Program-made: the position numbers and the translations under genes
In this document: positions 1 to 8,932 of the stretch, one piece after another
Layout: every line of letters begins with the position of its first letter
How positions within the stretch are numbered: position 1 is the stretch's first letter
Notes under the pieces: generated by a model
What the model was told of the DNA's origin: nothing
Seen by the model: the letters and a program-made list of their open reading frames with translations, nothing else
The model's database searches: none
Assembly: GCF_014694455.1 (NCBI RefSeq)
Contig: NZ_JAAUWT010000005.1
Location: 62,001-126,000 of the forward strand
Direction of reading: 5' to 3'
From: Vibrio sp. S9_S30
GTDB lineage: Bacteria > Pseudomonadota > Gammaproteobacteria > Enterobacterales > Vibrionaceae
DNA: 64,000 nt

Positions 1-426
1 AGTGAAAGCGTGGCGATTTGTCGTTATTTAGACAGTACGAACAGCAATGAGTTAGCACTGTTTGGCAGAGGGGCACTGGAAGCTGCCCAAGTTGAGATGT
101 GGCACCGAGTGGTCGAGTTTGAGGGATTGTACGCAGGATTCCAAGCCTTCAGAAACCTAACCGGTATTTATAGTGATCGTGAAACGTGTGTAGAAGCTTG
201 GGGTGCAGAATCGAAAAGTCGTGTCGCCAGTTTCTTGCCAAAACTTGAGAAACGCCTCAGTGAATCGGCTTACATTGCGTCAGATCGATTTACGATCGTT
301 GATATCACTGGGCATATTTTTATCAGCTTTGCGGTCAACGGTTTGGAACTGAATGTATTTGATGAGTACCCATCCATTAAATCTTGGTTTGATAAAATAT
401 CGAGCCGCCCATCTTTTCAGGCGTAA
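1..426 (+). CDS. Glutathione S-transferase family protein, 3' part
   Basis: The reading frame is already open at base 1, so the start lies outside the window; a GTG at position 10 is probably internal. The first residues (ES-V-A-I-C-R-Y-L-D) match the end of the thioredoxin-like GST domain, where Glu-Ser binds the glutathione gamma-glutamyl group. An all-helical C-terminal domain follows, with the usual capping-box pattern around FTIVDITGH and a closing YPSIKSWFDKISSRPSF. The expected role is a cytosolic glutathione-dependent transferase or isomerase; the substrate cannot be told. A strong terminator follows the stop at once. The family call is fairly safe and the specific function is unknown. 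Confidence 0.8.
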   Translation, partial: SESVAICRYLDSTNSNELALFGRGALEAAQVEMWHRVVEFEGLYAGFQAFRNLTGIYSDRETCVEAWGAESKSRVASFLPKLEKRLSESAYIASDRFTIVDITGHIFISFAVNGLELNVFDEYPSIKSWFDKISSRPSFQA

Positions 427-468
427 ATGCCTTCGCGAATGAAGACGTGAAGTCCGGAAAACACAAGG

Positions 469-501
469 AACCTCAGCCTGATTGCTGAGGTTTTTATTTT
501 T
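469..501 (+). terminator. Intrinsic terminator after the GST gene
   Basis: A stem of AACCTCAGC (469-477) pairs with GCTGAGGTT (484-492) across a 6-base loop and is followed by a T-rich tract to about 501. It lies 43 bases after the GST stop codon and separates that gene from the next unit. Confidence 0.9.
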
Positions 502-620
502 GGTGAACTCTGATGGAAAGGGCTATCTGGCTCGTTCGTCTACTTCTGACTTGGGTAAGCCTTCCTAAGAGTATAAAATGTCGCGCACTCAGATTTTACA
601 TCCATGCAGTAAAGGAGCTT

Positions 621-1175
621 ATGAGTACGCATCTTCGGTATATCCAAGGTTATCCAGAACCTATTCTCGAGCAGGTAGAGCAACTCATTCAGCAAGAGAA
701 GCTCGGAGCGTGGTTGAAGCAACGCTACCCCAATAACCATTCAATTACGTCCGACAAAGCGCTGTTTAAATACACCATGGAATTTAAAAATAGGTATCTC
801 AAAAAATCATCACCCTTGAATAAAGTGGTGTATGACAAAAAGATCCATATGGTGAACAACGCGCTTGGTCTTCATACCTACGTATCCAAAGTTCATGGCA
901 GCAAAGTCAAATCGAAAAATGAAATTCGGATTGCCAGTCTGTTTCGGCAGGCGCCGGAACCGTTTTTAAGAATGCTGGTGGTGCACGAATTGGCTCACAT
1001 TAAAGAGAAAGAGCACAATAAAGCTTTTTATCAGTTATGTTGTCACATGGAGCCGGAATATCACCAGCTAGAGTTCGATGCCCGCTTATATCTCATTCAT
1101 CAAGAGCTCATTCATCAAGAACTCATTCACCAAGAGCCACTTCACCAAGAACTTCAAACCAATCAAAAAGGGTAA
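621..1175 (+). CDS. YgjP-like (DUF45/WLM-type) zinc metallopeptidase domain protein
   Basis: A predicted 184-residue cytosolic protein. The motif HELAHIKEKEH near residue 130 is the HExxH zinc site with a third ligand typical of the YgjP/SprT-like group, and the following N-K-A-F-Y-x-L and YHQLEFDARLYL fit the family C-terminus. I start it at the ATG at 621 because a near-perfect Shine-Dalgarno (AAAGGAG) sits just before it; an upstream in-frame start at 513 would add 36 residues with no good ribosome site. After the family domain ends, the protein carries a low-complexity tail of repeated HQELI units encoded by 15-bp tandem repeats. The gene ends 3 bases before rlmF and is probably co-transcribed. 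The substrate of this family is not established. Confidence 0.8.
   Translation: MSTHLRYIQGYPEPILEQVEQLIQQEKLGAWLKQRYPNNHSITSDKALFKYTMEFKNRYLKKSSPLNKVVYDKKIHMVNNALGLHTYVSKVHGSKVKSKNEIRIASLFRQAPEPFLRMLVVHELAHIKEKEHNKAFYQLCCHMEPEYHQLEFDARLYLIHQELIHQELIHQEPLHQELQTNQKG
1092..1151 (+). repeat. Four 15-bp tandem repeats in the metallopeptidase gene
   Basis: Four successive 15-base units of the form CTCATTCATCAAGAG lie at 1092-1106, 1107-1121, 1122-1136 and 1137-1151; the last is diverged. The unit is a multiple of three, so copy-number changes would lengthen or shorten the HQELI tail without shifting frame. Confidence 0.9.
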
Positions 1176-1178
1176 TTT

Positions 1179-2183
1179 GTGTCTTCAAAAACGAACAATA
1201 CATCAAACACAAATAACCCCTTAGGTACAAAGGTGGTAAAAAAGCGCTTTGGCGCCCTCCATAAACGTAATTCGCACAAAGGTAAATATCACTTCTCTGC
1301 GCTCGTTAAAACTCTCCCAGAATTGCAAGCGTATGTTATTAAGAACATAAAGGGCGATTTATCTATCGATTTTTCAGATGACAAAGCCGTCATCATGCTA
1401 AACAGAGCGTTACTTGCTCACCATTACAGTGTCACAAACTGGAGTATACCTGAAGGGTTTCTTTGCCCACCGCTTCCTGGTCGGGCGGATTATTTGCATC
1501 ATATTGCGGACTTATTTGTGGGCAAAACACCAGGTTACGCAATTACTGGCCTGGATATTGGAACTGGCGCAAACGCGGTGTACCCCATCGTCGCGATCAG
1601 CCACTATAAATGGACAATGTATGCCAGTGACATTGACCCAATCTCTGTTGCTAACGTTCAGAAAATCGCTGAAAGTAACGCCATTTTAAAAGGCAAACTT
1701 GCGGTTAAACTACAGAAAGACCCTAAGAAATATTTTGAAAATATCCTCGATGCCAAAGCACGTGTTGACTTCACCATGTGCAACCCGCCATTTCATAAAT
1801 CCATGGAAGATGCGAATAAAGGTACACAAAGGAAGTTGAAAAACCTCGCCGAAAACCGAAAAAAGCGAGGTGTTATCAAAGCCGATCCCCAGTCTAAGCT
1901 CAACTTTGGCGGTCAAAAAGCTGAACTATGGTGTCCGGGGGGAGAGGTGTCATTTATCAAAAATATGGCTTACGAAAGTAAAAAGTTTGCTCGTCAATGC
2001 CTTTGGTTTACGACGCTCGTTTCCAACAAGGACAACGTAAGACCGCTAAGAAAAACGTTAGAAAAACTTGGCGCATATGAAGTGAGGATCATTGAAATGA
2101 CTCATGGGCAAAAGATCACCCGTTTTGTGGCTTGGACGTACCATACCGAACAACAACAAGCCAGTTGGTTCACCTTAGGGTGA
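1179..2183 (+). CDS. rlmF: 23S rRNA (adenine1618-N6)-methyltransferase
   Basis: A 334-residue SAM-dependent methyltransferase that modifies A1618 of 23S rRNA; E. coli RlmF has 308 residues. The SAM-binding loop GLDIGTGANAVYPI lies near residue 127 and the catalytic N6-adenine motif NPPFHKS near residue 203, followed by the family features NFGGQKAELWCPGGE and LWFTTLVS. The N-terminus is basic and Asn/Thr-rich, then FGALHKRNSHKGKY. It begins at a GTG 3 bases after the metallopeptidase stop, with a weak AAAGGG ribosome site. Its last 9 bases overlap the end of the convergent carrier gene. Identification is strong. Confidence 0.93.
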   Translation: MSSKTNNTSNTNNPLGTKVVKKRFGALHKRNSHKGKYHFSALVKTLPELQAYVIKNIKGDLSIDFSDDKAVIMLNRALLAHHYSVTNWSIPEGFLCPPLPGRADYLHHIADLFVGKTPGYAITGLDIGTGANAVYPIVAISHYKWTMYASDIDPISVANVQKIAESNAILKGKLAVKLQKDPKKYFENILDAKARVDFTMCNPPFHKSMEDANKGTQRKLKNLAENRKKRGVIKADPQSKLNFGGQKAELWCPGGEVSFIKNMAYESKKFARQCLWFTTLVSNKDNVRPLRKTLEKLGAYEVRIIEMTHGQKITRFVAWTYHTEQQQASWFTLG

Positions 2184-3059
2184 ACCCAAAGACAATGTGA
2201 ACAGAAGAAGCAAAGGCAAAGTCAGCAAGCTAAAAAAGTTTGCGAATAGTACCATCGACGCCACGTTTCTGGGTTCTACATCAAATCGTTCTGCGAACAA
2301 ATAGTTCATGACAGCAGGTGGCAGCATGCTAAAAAGCACCATCATTTGGAGTTGCATGGTGGGCAATGGCACAAGCCAATATATCAAGAGAAGGGCAACG
2401 GCACCGGTTCCCAAAGATTGAATTGTGCAAACAATACCGGCTCTCAACCCCGAATATCGCATAAAGCACATTTGAGAGCCTAGGGATAGAAGCATTACTG
2501 GGATCGCTGCCTGTCCAAGTAACGTAGTGGCATTGTGAAAAGGTTGCCAAACTTCAATGCCCGCAAGGTTCACGAACATTGCGAGTGCTGCGGCCAGAAA
2601 AACGGGCATCTTAATGACTTGTTTGAGTGGGTTTCCGTTACTTAATAGCGCCAAACCAACGCTGATATGTGTGCAAGTGGATATAACAAACAGCAGAACG
2701 GCCGGTGCTAATGCTGTATTACCAAACGTGTAAGTAAATAACGGAATAGCAAGGTTGCCACTATTTCTAAACATGTGAGGCGGCGCCCAAGCTTTGAAGT
2801 TCAGCCCAGATACCCTGCATATTGGAACCATAAGTAAACCAGGAACTAAAATCGCAATCAGGGCCGCACCAATTAATGGGAATTGTTGTTCATCTATAGG
2901 CATCGCAGACAGTGATGAAAAGACAAGTGCGGGTGTAAACACATCCATATTGATACGATTAATAGGCTTGAAATCAGGCTTTTGCCATTTAGCAACGATG
3001 AACCCGACGAAAACAAGCGAGAATACCGGAAAAATGATACCGGTGACCTGTTCAAACAT
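2175..3059 (-). CDS. AEC family (auxin efflux carrier-like) transporter
   Basis: A 294-residue inner-membrane protein with about ten hydrophobic segments and no signal peptide. The pattern of two five-helix halves, the N-terminal segment IIFPVFSLVFVGFIVAKW and the C-terminal ML-P-P-A-V-M-N-Y-L-F followed by ASMVLFANFFSLLTLPLL fit the bacterial AEC (MdcF/YfdV) family of carboxylate or amino-acid effluxers. The substrate cannot be told. The gene converges on rlmF with a 9-base overlap, so no terminator fits between them. A long, repeat-rich intergenic region lies upstream of its start. Confidence 0.85.
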   Translation of the reverse strand: MFEQVTGIIFPVFSLVFVGFIVAKWQKPDFKPINRINMDVFTPALVFSSLSAMPIDEQQFPLIGAALIAILVPGLLMVPICRVSGLNFKAWAPPHMFRNSGNLAIPLFTYTFGNTALAPAVLLFVISTCTHISVGLALLSNGNPLKQVIKMPVFLAAALAMFVNLAGIEVWQPFHNATTLLGQAAIPVMLLSLGSQMCFMRYSGLRAGIVCTIQSLGTGAVALLLIYWLVPLPTMQLQMMVLFSMLPPAVMNYLFAERFDVEPRNVASMVLFANFFSLLTLPLLLLFTLSLGSP

Positions 3060-3220
3060 TGCAGTCCTTTTCAGCTTGAAATAATGTCCCTAGGAAATAG
3101 AAAGTTAACACAGATGATCATTAAAAAGTTAGTTAAGTCTCTAAGTTGGTCGATTTTTAGTACTCAATTGCATTGGGATTTGTAGAACTTTGGATGCACA
3201 GAAGCTGGAAGGGAGAAGAA

Positions 3221-3283
3221 AGCTTGGAAGACAAAGAAAGCTCGGAAGAAAAAGAAAGCTCGGAAGAAAAAGAAAGCTCAGGA
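3221..3283 (+). repeat. 18-bp tandem repeat, three copies
   Basis: Units at 3221-3238, 3239-3256 and 3257-3274 share the form AGCTCGGAAGAAAAAGAA. The second and third are identical, the first has two differences, and a partial fourth follows. Read on the + strand they would encode Glu-Ser-Ser-Glu-Glu-Lys, but no gene is supported. Confidence 0.85.
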
Positions 3284-3393
3284 GCCCGCATAGACCTGAG
3301 CTTACAAACAAACACCTACTGGCGTTTTGGGAAACCTAACACACAACGTGTGGAATAGGTAGATACCTTATCCCAGTTAGTCGGTGTGTATTC

Positions 3394-3407
3394 ATGATCT
3401 AAATCAA
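3394..3407. promoter_or_regulatory. FNR/CRP-like half-site palindrome
   Basis: ATGAT-CTAA-ATCAA matches the FNR consensus TTGAT-N4-ATCAA at nine of ten positions. No recognised gene starts within 300 bases on either side. A TATAAC hexamer at 3443-3448 could be a -10 element for a short transcript. This is suggestive only. Confidence 0.35.
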
Positions 3408-3499
3408 TCCCTTGTTGAGTATTTTATTAGACATAGGTCTAATATAACGGGACGCTTTCTTGCCATGTCTTTCGTTATTCAAAGGGTATCAAAGGAAAG

Positions 3500-3530
3500 T
3501 TAGCCTTTAGCTAATAAGACTAAGGGCTAA
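3500..3530. other. 11-bp stem-loop in the intergenic region
   Basis: TTAGCCTTTAG (3500-3510) pairs with CTAAGGGCTAA (3520-3530) with one G-U wobble and a 9-base loop. There is no T-tract, so it is not a classical terminator; it could be part of a structured RNA downstream of the FNR-like box. Confidence 0.4.
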
Positions 3531-3590
3531 TACTCTGTAGCGAATATTATGTATTGGTATTAAAAAAGTTAAAAAGTTGTTGCCTTCTTT

Positions 3591-3622
3591 CCTTGTTCCC
3601 TTATTTCCTTGTTCCCTTATTT
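3591..3622 (+). repeat. Tandem 16-bp pyrimidine-rich duplication
   Basis: The 16-base unit CCTTGTTCCCTTATTT occurs twice back to back (3591-3606 and 3607-3622) and then decays into related CT-rich sequence up to about 3650. No spacer structure or conserved palindrome is present. Confidence 0.8.
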
Positions 3623-4075
3623 CCTCATTTCTTTACTCCCTATTTCTTTATTGTTCATTATCAATTCGGAAATTAGCCGTTACGACCATACTGATACTGA
3701 AAGTGGCTCGTCGCCGTCGATACCATTACTCATTCTTCTTTTTTCAAATTAAGTGATGGAACCAATGTTTGTCTGCTAAATGCTCGGTCTGAGCTGGGGG
3801 TGAGAAAGGTTAGCAAGAATAAGACATGGATAAATAATATTTTTGTAATTTTTAAATTTTGTAAATTTTGTAAATTTGTAATTTTGTTTCTTTATTAGGT
3901 AAATATCGCAAAAATGATGTAATTTTTAAGAAATAGCCATTCAGTAGTTTGAGTTTTTAGAGTTTTACAGTTATAGAAATACTTGCTCTATTAATAAAAA
4001 TGAAATTAAATTTTGCTAAACAAAGCGTTATTAGAAGTTCCTATTGGAAAGTTTGACTAGATTCTTGAGGTTTAT

Positions 4076-5632
4076 ATGCGCGTAAATCAACCTGTGACAC
4101 AAAAAGAAGTAACGTATCCTAAAGGCTATAATTTGCTATCGGTTACATCCACCAGTAGCCACATAAAATACGCCAGCAAAGAATTCTGTGAAGTAGCAGG
4201 GTATTCGTTAGATGAGATGGTTGGAGAGCCGCATAACATGGTCAGGCATCCAGATATGCCTTCACAAGCATTTAAAGATATGTGGGAGCACCTGAAGGCT
4301 GGCAAGTCATGGATGGGGATAGTTAAAAATCGATGCAGTAATGGCGATCACTATTGGGTGGACGCTTTTGCATCTCCGATCGAAGAAAACGGCCAGATTG
4401 TCGAGTATCAATCTGTTCGTCTATGCCCTGATCGAAAGCATGTCGATAACGCAGAAAAAATCTATGCACAAATTCGCAGTGGTAAAATGCCATTTAAACT
4501 CAGGTTGCCTCGAACAAGGTTGTGGCAACGAGCCGCAATGTTATTCGTACCCGCTGCGATTGTCTCCGCCATTGCGGATGTTTTTGTGCCTGGAGTCGGA
4601 ATATGGGCGCTGCTGTTATTGGCTATTCTTTCGGTGTTTAAAGTATCGAGACGATTAGAAGCTCTCAGTGAAGAGTCGAGAAAAGTGTTCGATAATCCTT
4701 TAATGGAGTTGGTTTATAACGATCATGTTGATGACATTTCTGAAATACGGCTAGCGCTCAAAATGAGGCAATCAGAGCTGAATGCGATGGTGGGACGAAT
4801 TCAAAATTCGAATGAACAAATCGGGGAAGCGGCGCAATCTTCATCGAATAATTGTGACACTACAGCGTCTAATTTAGAGGGGCAAACCGCTGAGACAGAG
4901 CAAGTAGCCGCGGCGGTTAACCAGATGCATGCAACGGCAAATGAGATTGCCGAAAACGCACAAAGCGCTAGTGTGGCGACAACGAAAGCGAGCACGGCTG
5001 CATCTGAAGGGTTAGAAGCAGTAAGCCAAACGAAAGGTGCTATTCATCAGTTGTCGGCTCAGTTAGATGAAGCTTCAGGTTTATTTAGTGAACTTGAAGC
5101 ACACGGTAAAACCATTGGAGATGTTTTGACCGTTATTCAAAGTATCGCAGAGCAAACTAACCTGTTGGCTTTAAACGCGGCAATTGAGGCTGCGCGGGCT
5201 GGCGAGCAAGGACGTGGATTTGCCGTTGTTGCAGATGAAGTGCGAACCTTGGCTAAGCGAAGCCACGAATCGACAGAAGAAATACAGTCGGTTATTACTC
5301 AAATTCAAACAAGTACGCAAAGTGCAGTCAATGCTATGCAAGAAGGGAATGAGTTATCCAAACAATGTGTGGAAAGTGCGGAAGTATCTGGAAACAAACT
5401 TGATACGCTAATGGAGCAGGTTTCCGATATTTCGGATAGAAATACCCAAATTGCGACAGCGGTAGAGGAAATGGCGAGAGTGACGGAAGACATGAATTCA
5501 AGTGTTCAGTCGATCAGTGAAGTGTGTGCTGCTACGAATATTTTAGCCAGTGATACACGTGATGAATGCAGCGGTTTGGTTAGTAACCTCAACTCGCAGG
5601 GACAATTGGTTAAGCAATTCCGTCGATTATAA
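4076..5632 (+). CDS. Methyl-accepting chemotaxis protein with N-terminal PAS domain (Aer-like)
   Basis: A 518-residue chemoreceptor. An Aer-type PAS domain spans roughly residues 15-120, with the family signature [11 protein letters not shown] hydrophobic hairpin follows at about 155-190, so the sensor is cytoplasmic with a membrane anchor and no periplasmic domain. The signalling domain carries the conserved hairpin tip [20 protein letters not shown], where it contacts CheA and CheW. There is no C-terminal CheR pentapeptide. By analogy with Aer it would sense redox or energy state through a bound flavin, but cofactor binding is not proven here. The start has a GAGG ribosome site. A terminator follows, so it is a single-gene unit. 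Confidence 0.92.
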   Translation: MRVNQPVTQKEVTYPKGYNLLSVTSTSSHIKYASKEFCEVAGYSLDEMVGEPHNMVRHPDMPSQAFKDMWEHLKAGKSWMGIVKNRCSNGDHYWVDAFASPIEENGQIVEYQSVRLCPDRKHVDNAEKIYAQIRSGKMPFKLRLPRTRLWQRAAMLFVPAAIVSAIADVFVPGVGIWALLLLAILSVFKVSRRLEALSEESRKVFDNPLMELVYNDHVDDISEIRLALKMRQSELNAMVGRIQNSNEQIGEAAQSSSNNCDTTASNLEGQTAETEQVAAAVNQMHATANEIAENAQSASVATTKASTAASEGLEAVSQTKGAIHQLSAQLDEASGLFSELEAHGKTIGDVLTVIQSIAEQTNLLALNAAIEAARAGEQGRGFAVVADEVRTLAKRSHESTEEIQSVITQIQTSTQSAVNAMQEGNELSKQCVESAEVSGNKLDTLMEQVSDISDRNTQIATAVEEMARVTEDMNSSVQSISEVCAATNILASDTRDECSGLVSNLNSQGQLVKQFRRL

Positions 5633-5670
5633 AAATACACAGACTAAAGATATGTCGACAGATTTTCATC

Positions 5671-5699
5671 GCCCTACATTGTAGGGCTTTTGGTTTTTA
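5671..5699 (+). terminator. Intrinsic terminator after the PAS chemoreceptor
   Basis: GCCCTAC (5671-5677) pairs with GTAGGGC (5681-5687) over a tight ATT loop, followed by a T-rich tail to 5699. Confidence 0.85.
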
Positions 5700-5810
5700 T
5701 GAATTGGAAAACGCTGGTTCCATCAATGGCGGAGCAAGTTGTGTTGGGTTATGAATATCGCTGAGAATGTCGTTTGAATATGGAATCCGGCCGATCACCC
5801 AAAGCCAAAC

Positions 5811-7970
5811 TCACGTTTTGCGTTGTTCATTAGCATTGGAATTTGAAAGTAACCATTGCTGTGTAAATTCAGTTGGTGGAAGGGCTTTTGAGTAGTAAAA
5901 ACCTTGCCCGATATCGCAATTAATTTGCCTTATGTATTCGGCTTGTTCCTGAGTTTCGATGCCTTCAGCGACCGTTTTCATTCCTAAGCTTTTTGCCATA
6001 GAAACAATGGCTTTAACTAAGGAACGATTGTTTGCACTAATGTGCATATTTGAAACAAATGAACGGTCTATTTTTACGCCATCAAATTGCAGTTTCTGCA
6101 AATAACTCAAGGAAGCGTAGCCAGTTCCAAAATCGTCTAAAAGCACTTGGATGCCATGCTCTCTTAGACTTCGAATGATATCTCTAGCGGCATCAATATC
6201 ATGCAGTAGCTGACTCTCGGTCACTTCGAGTTGAAGCTGACTGGGTTTGCATCCCGCCTTCATCATGCTTTTCGCTAATATTGCACCTATATCCTGCCTG
6301 TAAAGTTGTTTCGCTGATAGGTTAATCGTGAGATAAAAGTCGGGTGGTACTTGCTTGTTTGCCCACTGTACTAGTTGAGTACAGGCAAGATCGATTAAAT
6401 GCGAGCCCATAGACAAGATCATATCGGTGTTTTCTGCAATTTGGATAAACTGATCGGGCATAATGATGCCGCGAGTAGGGTGACGCCAGCGCATTAGAGC
6501 TTCTGCCCCGATGATTTTCCCCGTGCTCATGTTGATTTTGGGCTGATACCACAGCTCGAACTGTGTTGGATCCGATAGGGCTTTTCTGAGCTCCTGCTCT
6601 ATATCTATTCGCTGCTCGATTTTTTTGTTCATGGCGTGCGTGAATAAACTGTACGTGTTTTTACCACGGTCCTTAGCGTGATACATCGCAATGTCGGCAT
6701 TTTTAATCAGTGTATCTGCATCGAGCCCATGTTGAGGAAAAGAGGCCAACCCAATGCTTCCACCAGCAACGATAGAATCGTGCTCAATTACTATTTCTTT
6801 TTGTAATGTATCCAGAATATTCTTAGCCATACGTTCACGTTGGTCACCCACAAGACCAGTACAACAAATTAGGAATTCGTCGCCACCTAGACGTGCAACC
6901 ATGTTCGAAGTGGATCCCACAAAACTGAACCCCACTTCATGCGCTAATCGAGATGAAACGATTTCAAGCAAATGATCACCAGACGCATGGCCAAAATGAT
7001 CGTTGACCTGCTTAAATTCATCTAAGTCAATAAAGAAGAGATCAATATTGTCGTAGGTTTGAGCGTGAATAAGCTGATTTACGTGCCGAATGAAGCATGA
7101 GCGATTTGGTAACCCAGTTAATGCATCATGATAGGCCATGAATCTGATATCTTCGGTATGCTTTTTGATCCGCATGCCCATGTCATTGTATGCGTTAACA
7201 AGCTTGCCTATTTCATCAGAACGACGTAATGCTGGCATCGTACGGAAGTGACCTTGACCTGCTTCTTGTATATGAGCGGTGAGCTTTCGAATCGGTTGTG
7301 TCAGTGAGCGCGCCATTAGCATGGCAAGACAAAGGCTGACAATGAAACTGACCGTTGTAACCCAAAAATGGCTCCGATATAAACTGCGTATGTTTTCTTT
7401 GTATACATCGCTAATTACGATTTGGTTTGCCGAAATATCGGTCAGGAGCTTGTCCAAACTTAACTCTAAATAGACCGCCCCCATTGATATGCCTGATTGG
7501 GAAATGGGCTGAATGTAAATCAATTTGGCATTCGTTTGTTCGATGAAAGAGGTATTCGTTTCCATCGACTGCTTAATCGCTTCTGCATTAGGCGGCGTTT
7601 CTCCAAAGAGAAGCATTGATTCCGTTCCGTCATGGAAAATTTTGCCATGTTGGTCAATGACATGAACTATCATTACCTCTTGCTGCGAAATCGCAGGTTG
7701 AATGGCCAAGTAAGTCGCTTCTAAATTGAAGTTATACAGTGGATCGAACAGATGCTCTGCAAGGTAATGAGCAATGGATTTACCCCGTAGTTCAAGCTGT
7801 TGGCTCAGGCTGGTGCGGGAATGGTTGCTTAGCTCCTCGATAATACTCTCAGTGTGCTGGGTATATAGCTTTTGTTGAAGTACAAAATGACTTAGAGAGA
7901 GTGCAGTGATGATACTCGCCGTAGCGATGATGTATCTTGTGCTAAGTCTTATCGAAGGAAATAGACTCAT
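5811..7970 (-). CDS. Membrane-bound GGDEF-EAL cyclic-di-GMP protein
   Basis: A 719-residue protein with membrane helices near residues 11-30 and 197-218 flanking a periplasmic sensor region, then a HAMP linker, a GGDEF domain and an EAL domain. The cyclase motif RLGGDEF near residue 366 is intact, without an obvious RxxD inhibitory site just before it. The phosphodiesterase motifs EALMRW, NLSAKQL, EVTESQ, LDDFGTGYASL, KIDRSF and AEGIET are all present, so both activities are possible. The start codon overlaps the stop of the upstream binding-protein gene in an ATGA, so the two are translationally coupled. The binding protein may present a ligand to this sensor; that is inference. Confidence 0.93.
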   Translation of the reverse strand: MSLFPSIRLSTRYIIATASIITALSLSHFVLQQKLYTQHTESIIEELSNHSRTSLSQQLELRGKSIAHYLAEHLFDPLYNFNLEATYLAIQPAISQQEVMIVHVIDQHGKIFHDGTESMLLFGETPPNAEAIKQSMETNTSFIEQTNAKLIYIQPISQSGISMGAVYLELSLDKLLTDISANQIVISDVYKENIRSLYRSHFWVTTVSFIVSLCLAMLMARSLTQPIRKLTAHIQEAGQGHFRTMPALRRSDEIGKLVNAYNDMGMRIKKHTEDIRFMAYHDALTGLPNRSCFIRHVNQLIHAQTYDNIDLFFIDLDEFKQVNDHFGHASGDHLLEIVSSRLAHEVGFSFVGSTSNMVARLGGDEFLICCTGLVGDQRERMAKNILDTLQKEIVIEHDSIVAGGSIGLASFPQHGLDADTLIKNADIAMYHAKDRGKNTYSLFTHAMNKKIEQRIDIEQELRKALSDPTQFELWYQPKINMSTGKIIGAEALMRWRHPTRGIIMPDQFIQIAENTDMILSMGSHLIDLACTQLVQWANKQVPPDFYLTINLSAKQLYRQDIGAILAKSMMKAGCKPSQLQLEVTESQLLHDIDAARDIIRSLREHGIQVLLDDFGTGYASLSYLQKLQFDGVKIDRSFVSNMHISANNRSLVKAIVSMAKSLGMKTVAEGIETQEQAEYIRQINCDIGQGFYYSKALPPTEFTQQWLLSNSNANEQRKT

Positions 7971-8932
7971 TTTTGCAAAGCTTCGATTTTCGAAAGGTGC
8001 TGTCGTGCTTCATCAATGACATTCAACATTTCGTGGTTCAGTTCATCGAATTGTGATGTTCTTTGGAATTGTACAAGTGTCGCCTTAGCCTCTGGCAACA
8101 AATGCATTGCCTTTAACGTATTCTTAATGGCTAAATTCATCTCCGGTGATAGCGTTGGGGACGATATCATCAGGTCTCGTGGGTACAGAGAAGATTCGTA
8201 TACAATTTCGACGGATTGTTTAATTCTATTTGGGATATCCTCTGTTGAATTCCAGTTTCTATCACTGAAGGCACCAAGATCCGCACGTCGCTGGTAGACC
8301 CAAGATGATATGTTTATTTCATTTGAATTCTTAAGTTGTTGATTAATAAACATGTAACCAACTTTGTCTGCATCCGGCTTATCGGTATGGGTCTTCAGAT
8401 ATTGCAACTTATACCCCTGTCCAATAAGCGCTACTGCAGGTATAAAAAACGAGCTATTTGAGTTTGGCTGTTCAAAAAGTACTGTTTTTCCATTCAGCTC
8501 ATTGAAATTCAGTGCCTGCCCATCTTTACGACCGAATATTATAGAGTGATATGTCGGTGTACCATTTTTCCAGCGTCTTACCAGTATGTTCGTATCGGCT
8601 CTCTTTTCATAAATTAGAGCGCTATAAACCGTCGCTGGTAAAAGATGAACGTGACCATTCTTAAGCTGCTCAGCCATTTCTTCTAATGTCGGAACAACAA
8701 CAACTTCCCCATGCGTATAGCCGTACTCTTTTAGATTATTTGCCAGATATTCGGCCAGAGGAAGGCTCCATTTAATCCTAGATTTGACTTTTTCGGACAC
8801 TGCTCCAACAATAAAAGGCTTATTATTCAATGCTATAGGTTTGTCATCTGAAGCGAATGAGGGCATTGACATTAAACTGGCTAAAACCAGTAAAGCTTTT
8901 GAAATAGAAGAAGGCATCCTAGAGTTTTTCAT
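7967..8932 (-). CDS. PhnD-like periplasmic substrate-binding protein
   Basis: A 321-residue exported protein with a signal peptide (ALLVLASLMSMPSFA, cleavage after the last Ala). Features such as EMAEQLKNGHVHLLPATVYSA, a 'Y-H-S-I-I-F-G-R-K-D' segment and LNELNGKTVLFEQPNSNSSF follow the pattern of phosphate/phosphonate-type (PhnD, type 2) binding proteins. No permease or ATPase is adjacent. Instead it is the first gene of a two-gene unit with the GGDEF-EAL protein, with a 4-base overlap. It may therefore act as a sensor subunit rather than an importer component. The ligand is unknown. Confidence 0.82.
   Translation of the reverse strand: MKNSRMPSSISKALLVLASLMSMPSFASDDKPIALNNKPFIVGAVSEKVKSRIKWSLPLAEYLANNLKEYGYTHGEVVVVPTLEEMAEQLKNGHVHLLPATVYSALIYEKRADTNILVRRWKNGTPTYHSIIFGRKDGQALNFNELNGKTVLFEQPNSNSSFFIPAVALIGQGYKLQYLKTHTDKPDADKVGYMFINQQLKNSNEINISSWVYQRRADLGAFSDRNWNSTEDIPNRIKQSVEIVYESSLYPRDLMISSPTLSPEMNLAIKNTLKAMHLLPEAKATLVQFQRTSQFDELNHEMLNVIDEARQHLSKIEALQK

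Larger units (their letters stand above)
3060..4075. other. Repeat-rich 1-kb intergenic region
   Basis: Between the divergent carrier and chemoreceptor genes there is no convincing gene. It holds an 18-bp tandem repeat (3221-3283), an FNR-like box (3394-3407), a 6-4-6 palindrome TTAGAC-ATAG-GTCTAA (3427-3442), an 11-bp stem-loop (3500-3530), a pyrimidine-rich 16-bp duplication (3591-3622) and an AT-rich run of TTTTGTAAA-like words (3838-3894). A 61-codon frame at 3173-3358 is driven by the repeat and is not called as a gene. Confidence 0.7.

Noticed and set aside
3173..3358. 61-codon frame with Glu-Ser-Lys repeats
   Set aside because: It is produced by the 18-bp repeat, begins at a TTG without a ribosome site, and has no protein-like context.
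3591..3650. Possible CRISPR-like array
   Set aside because: Only two adjacent perfect copies, no spacers, no palindromic repeat and no cas genes.
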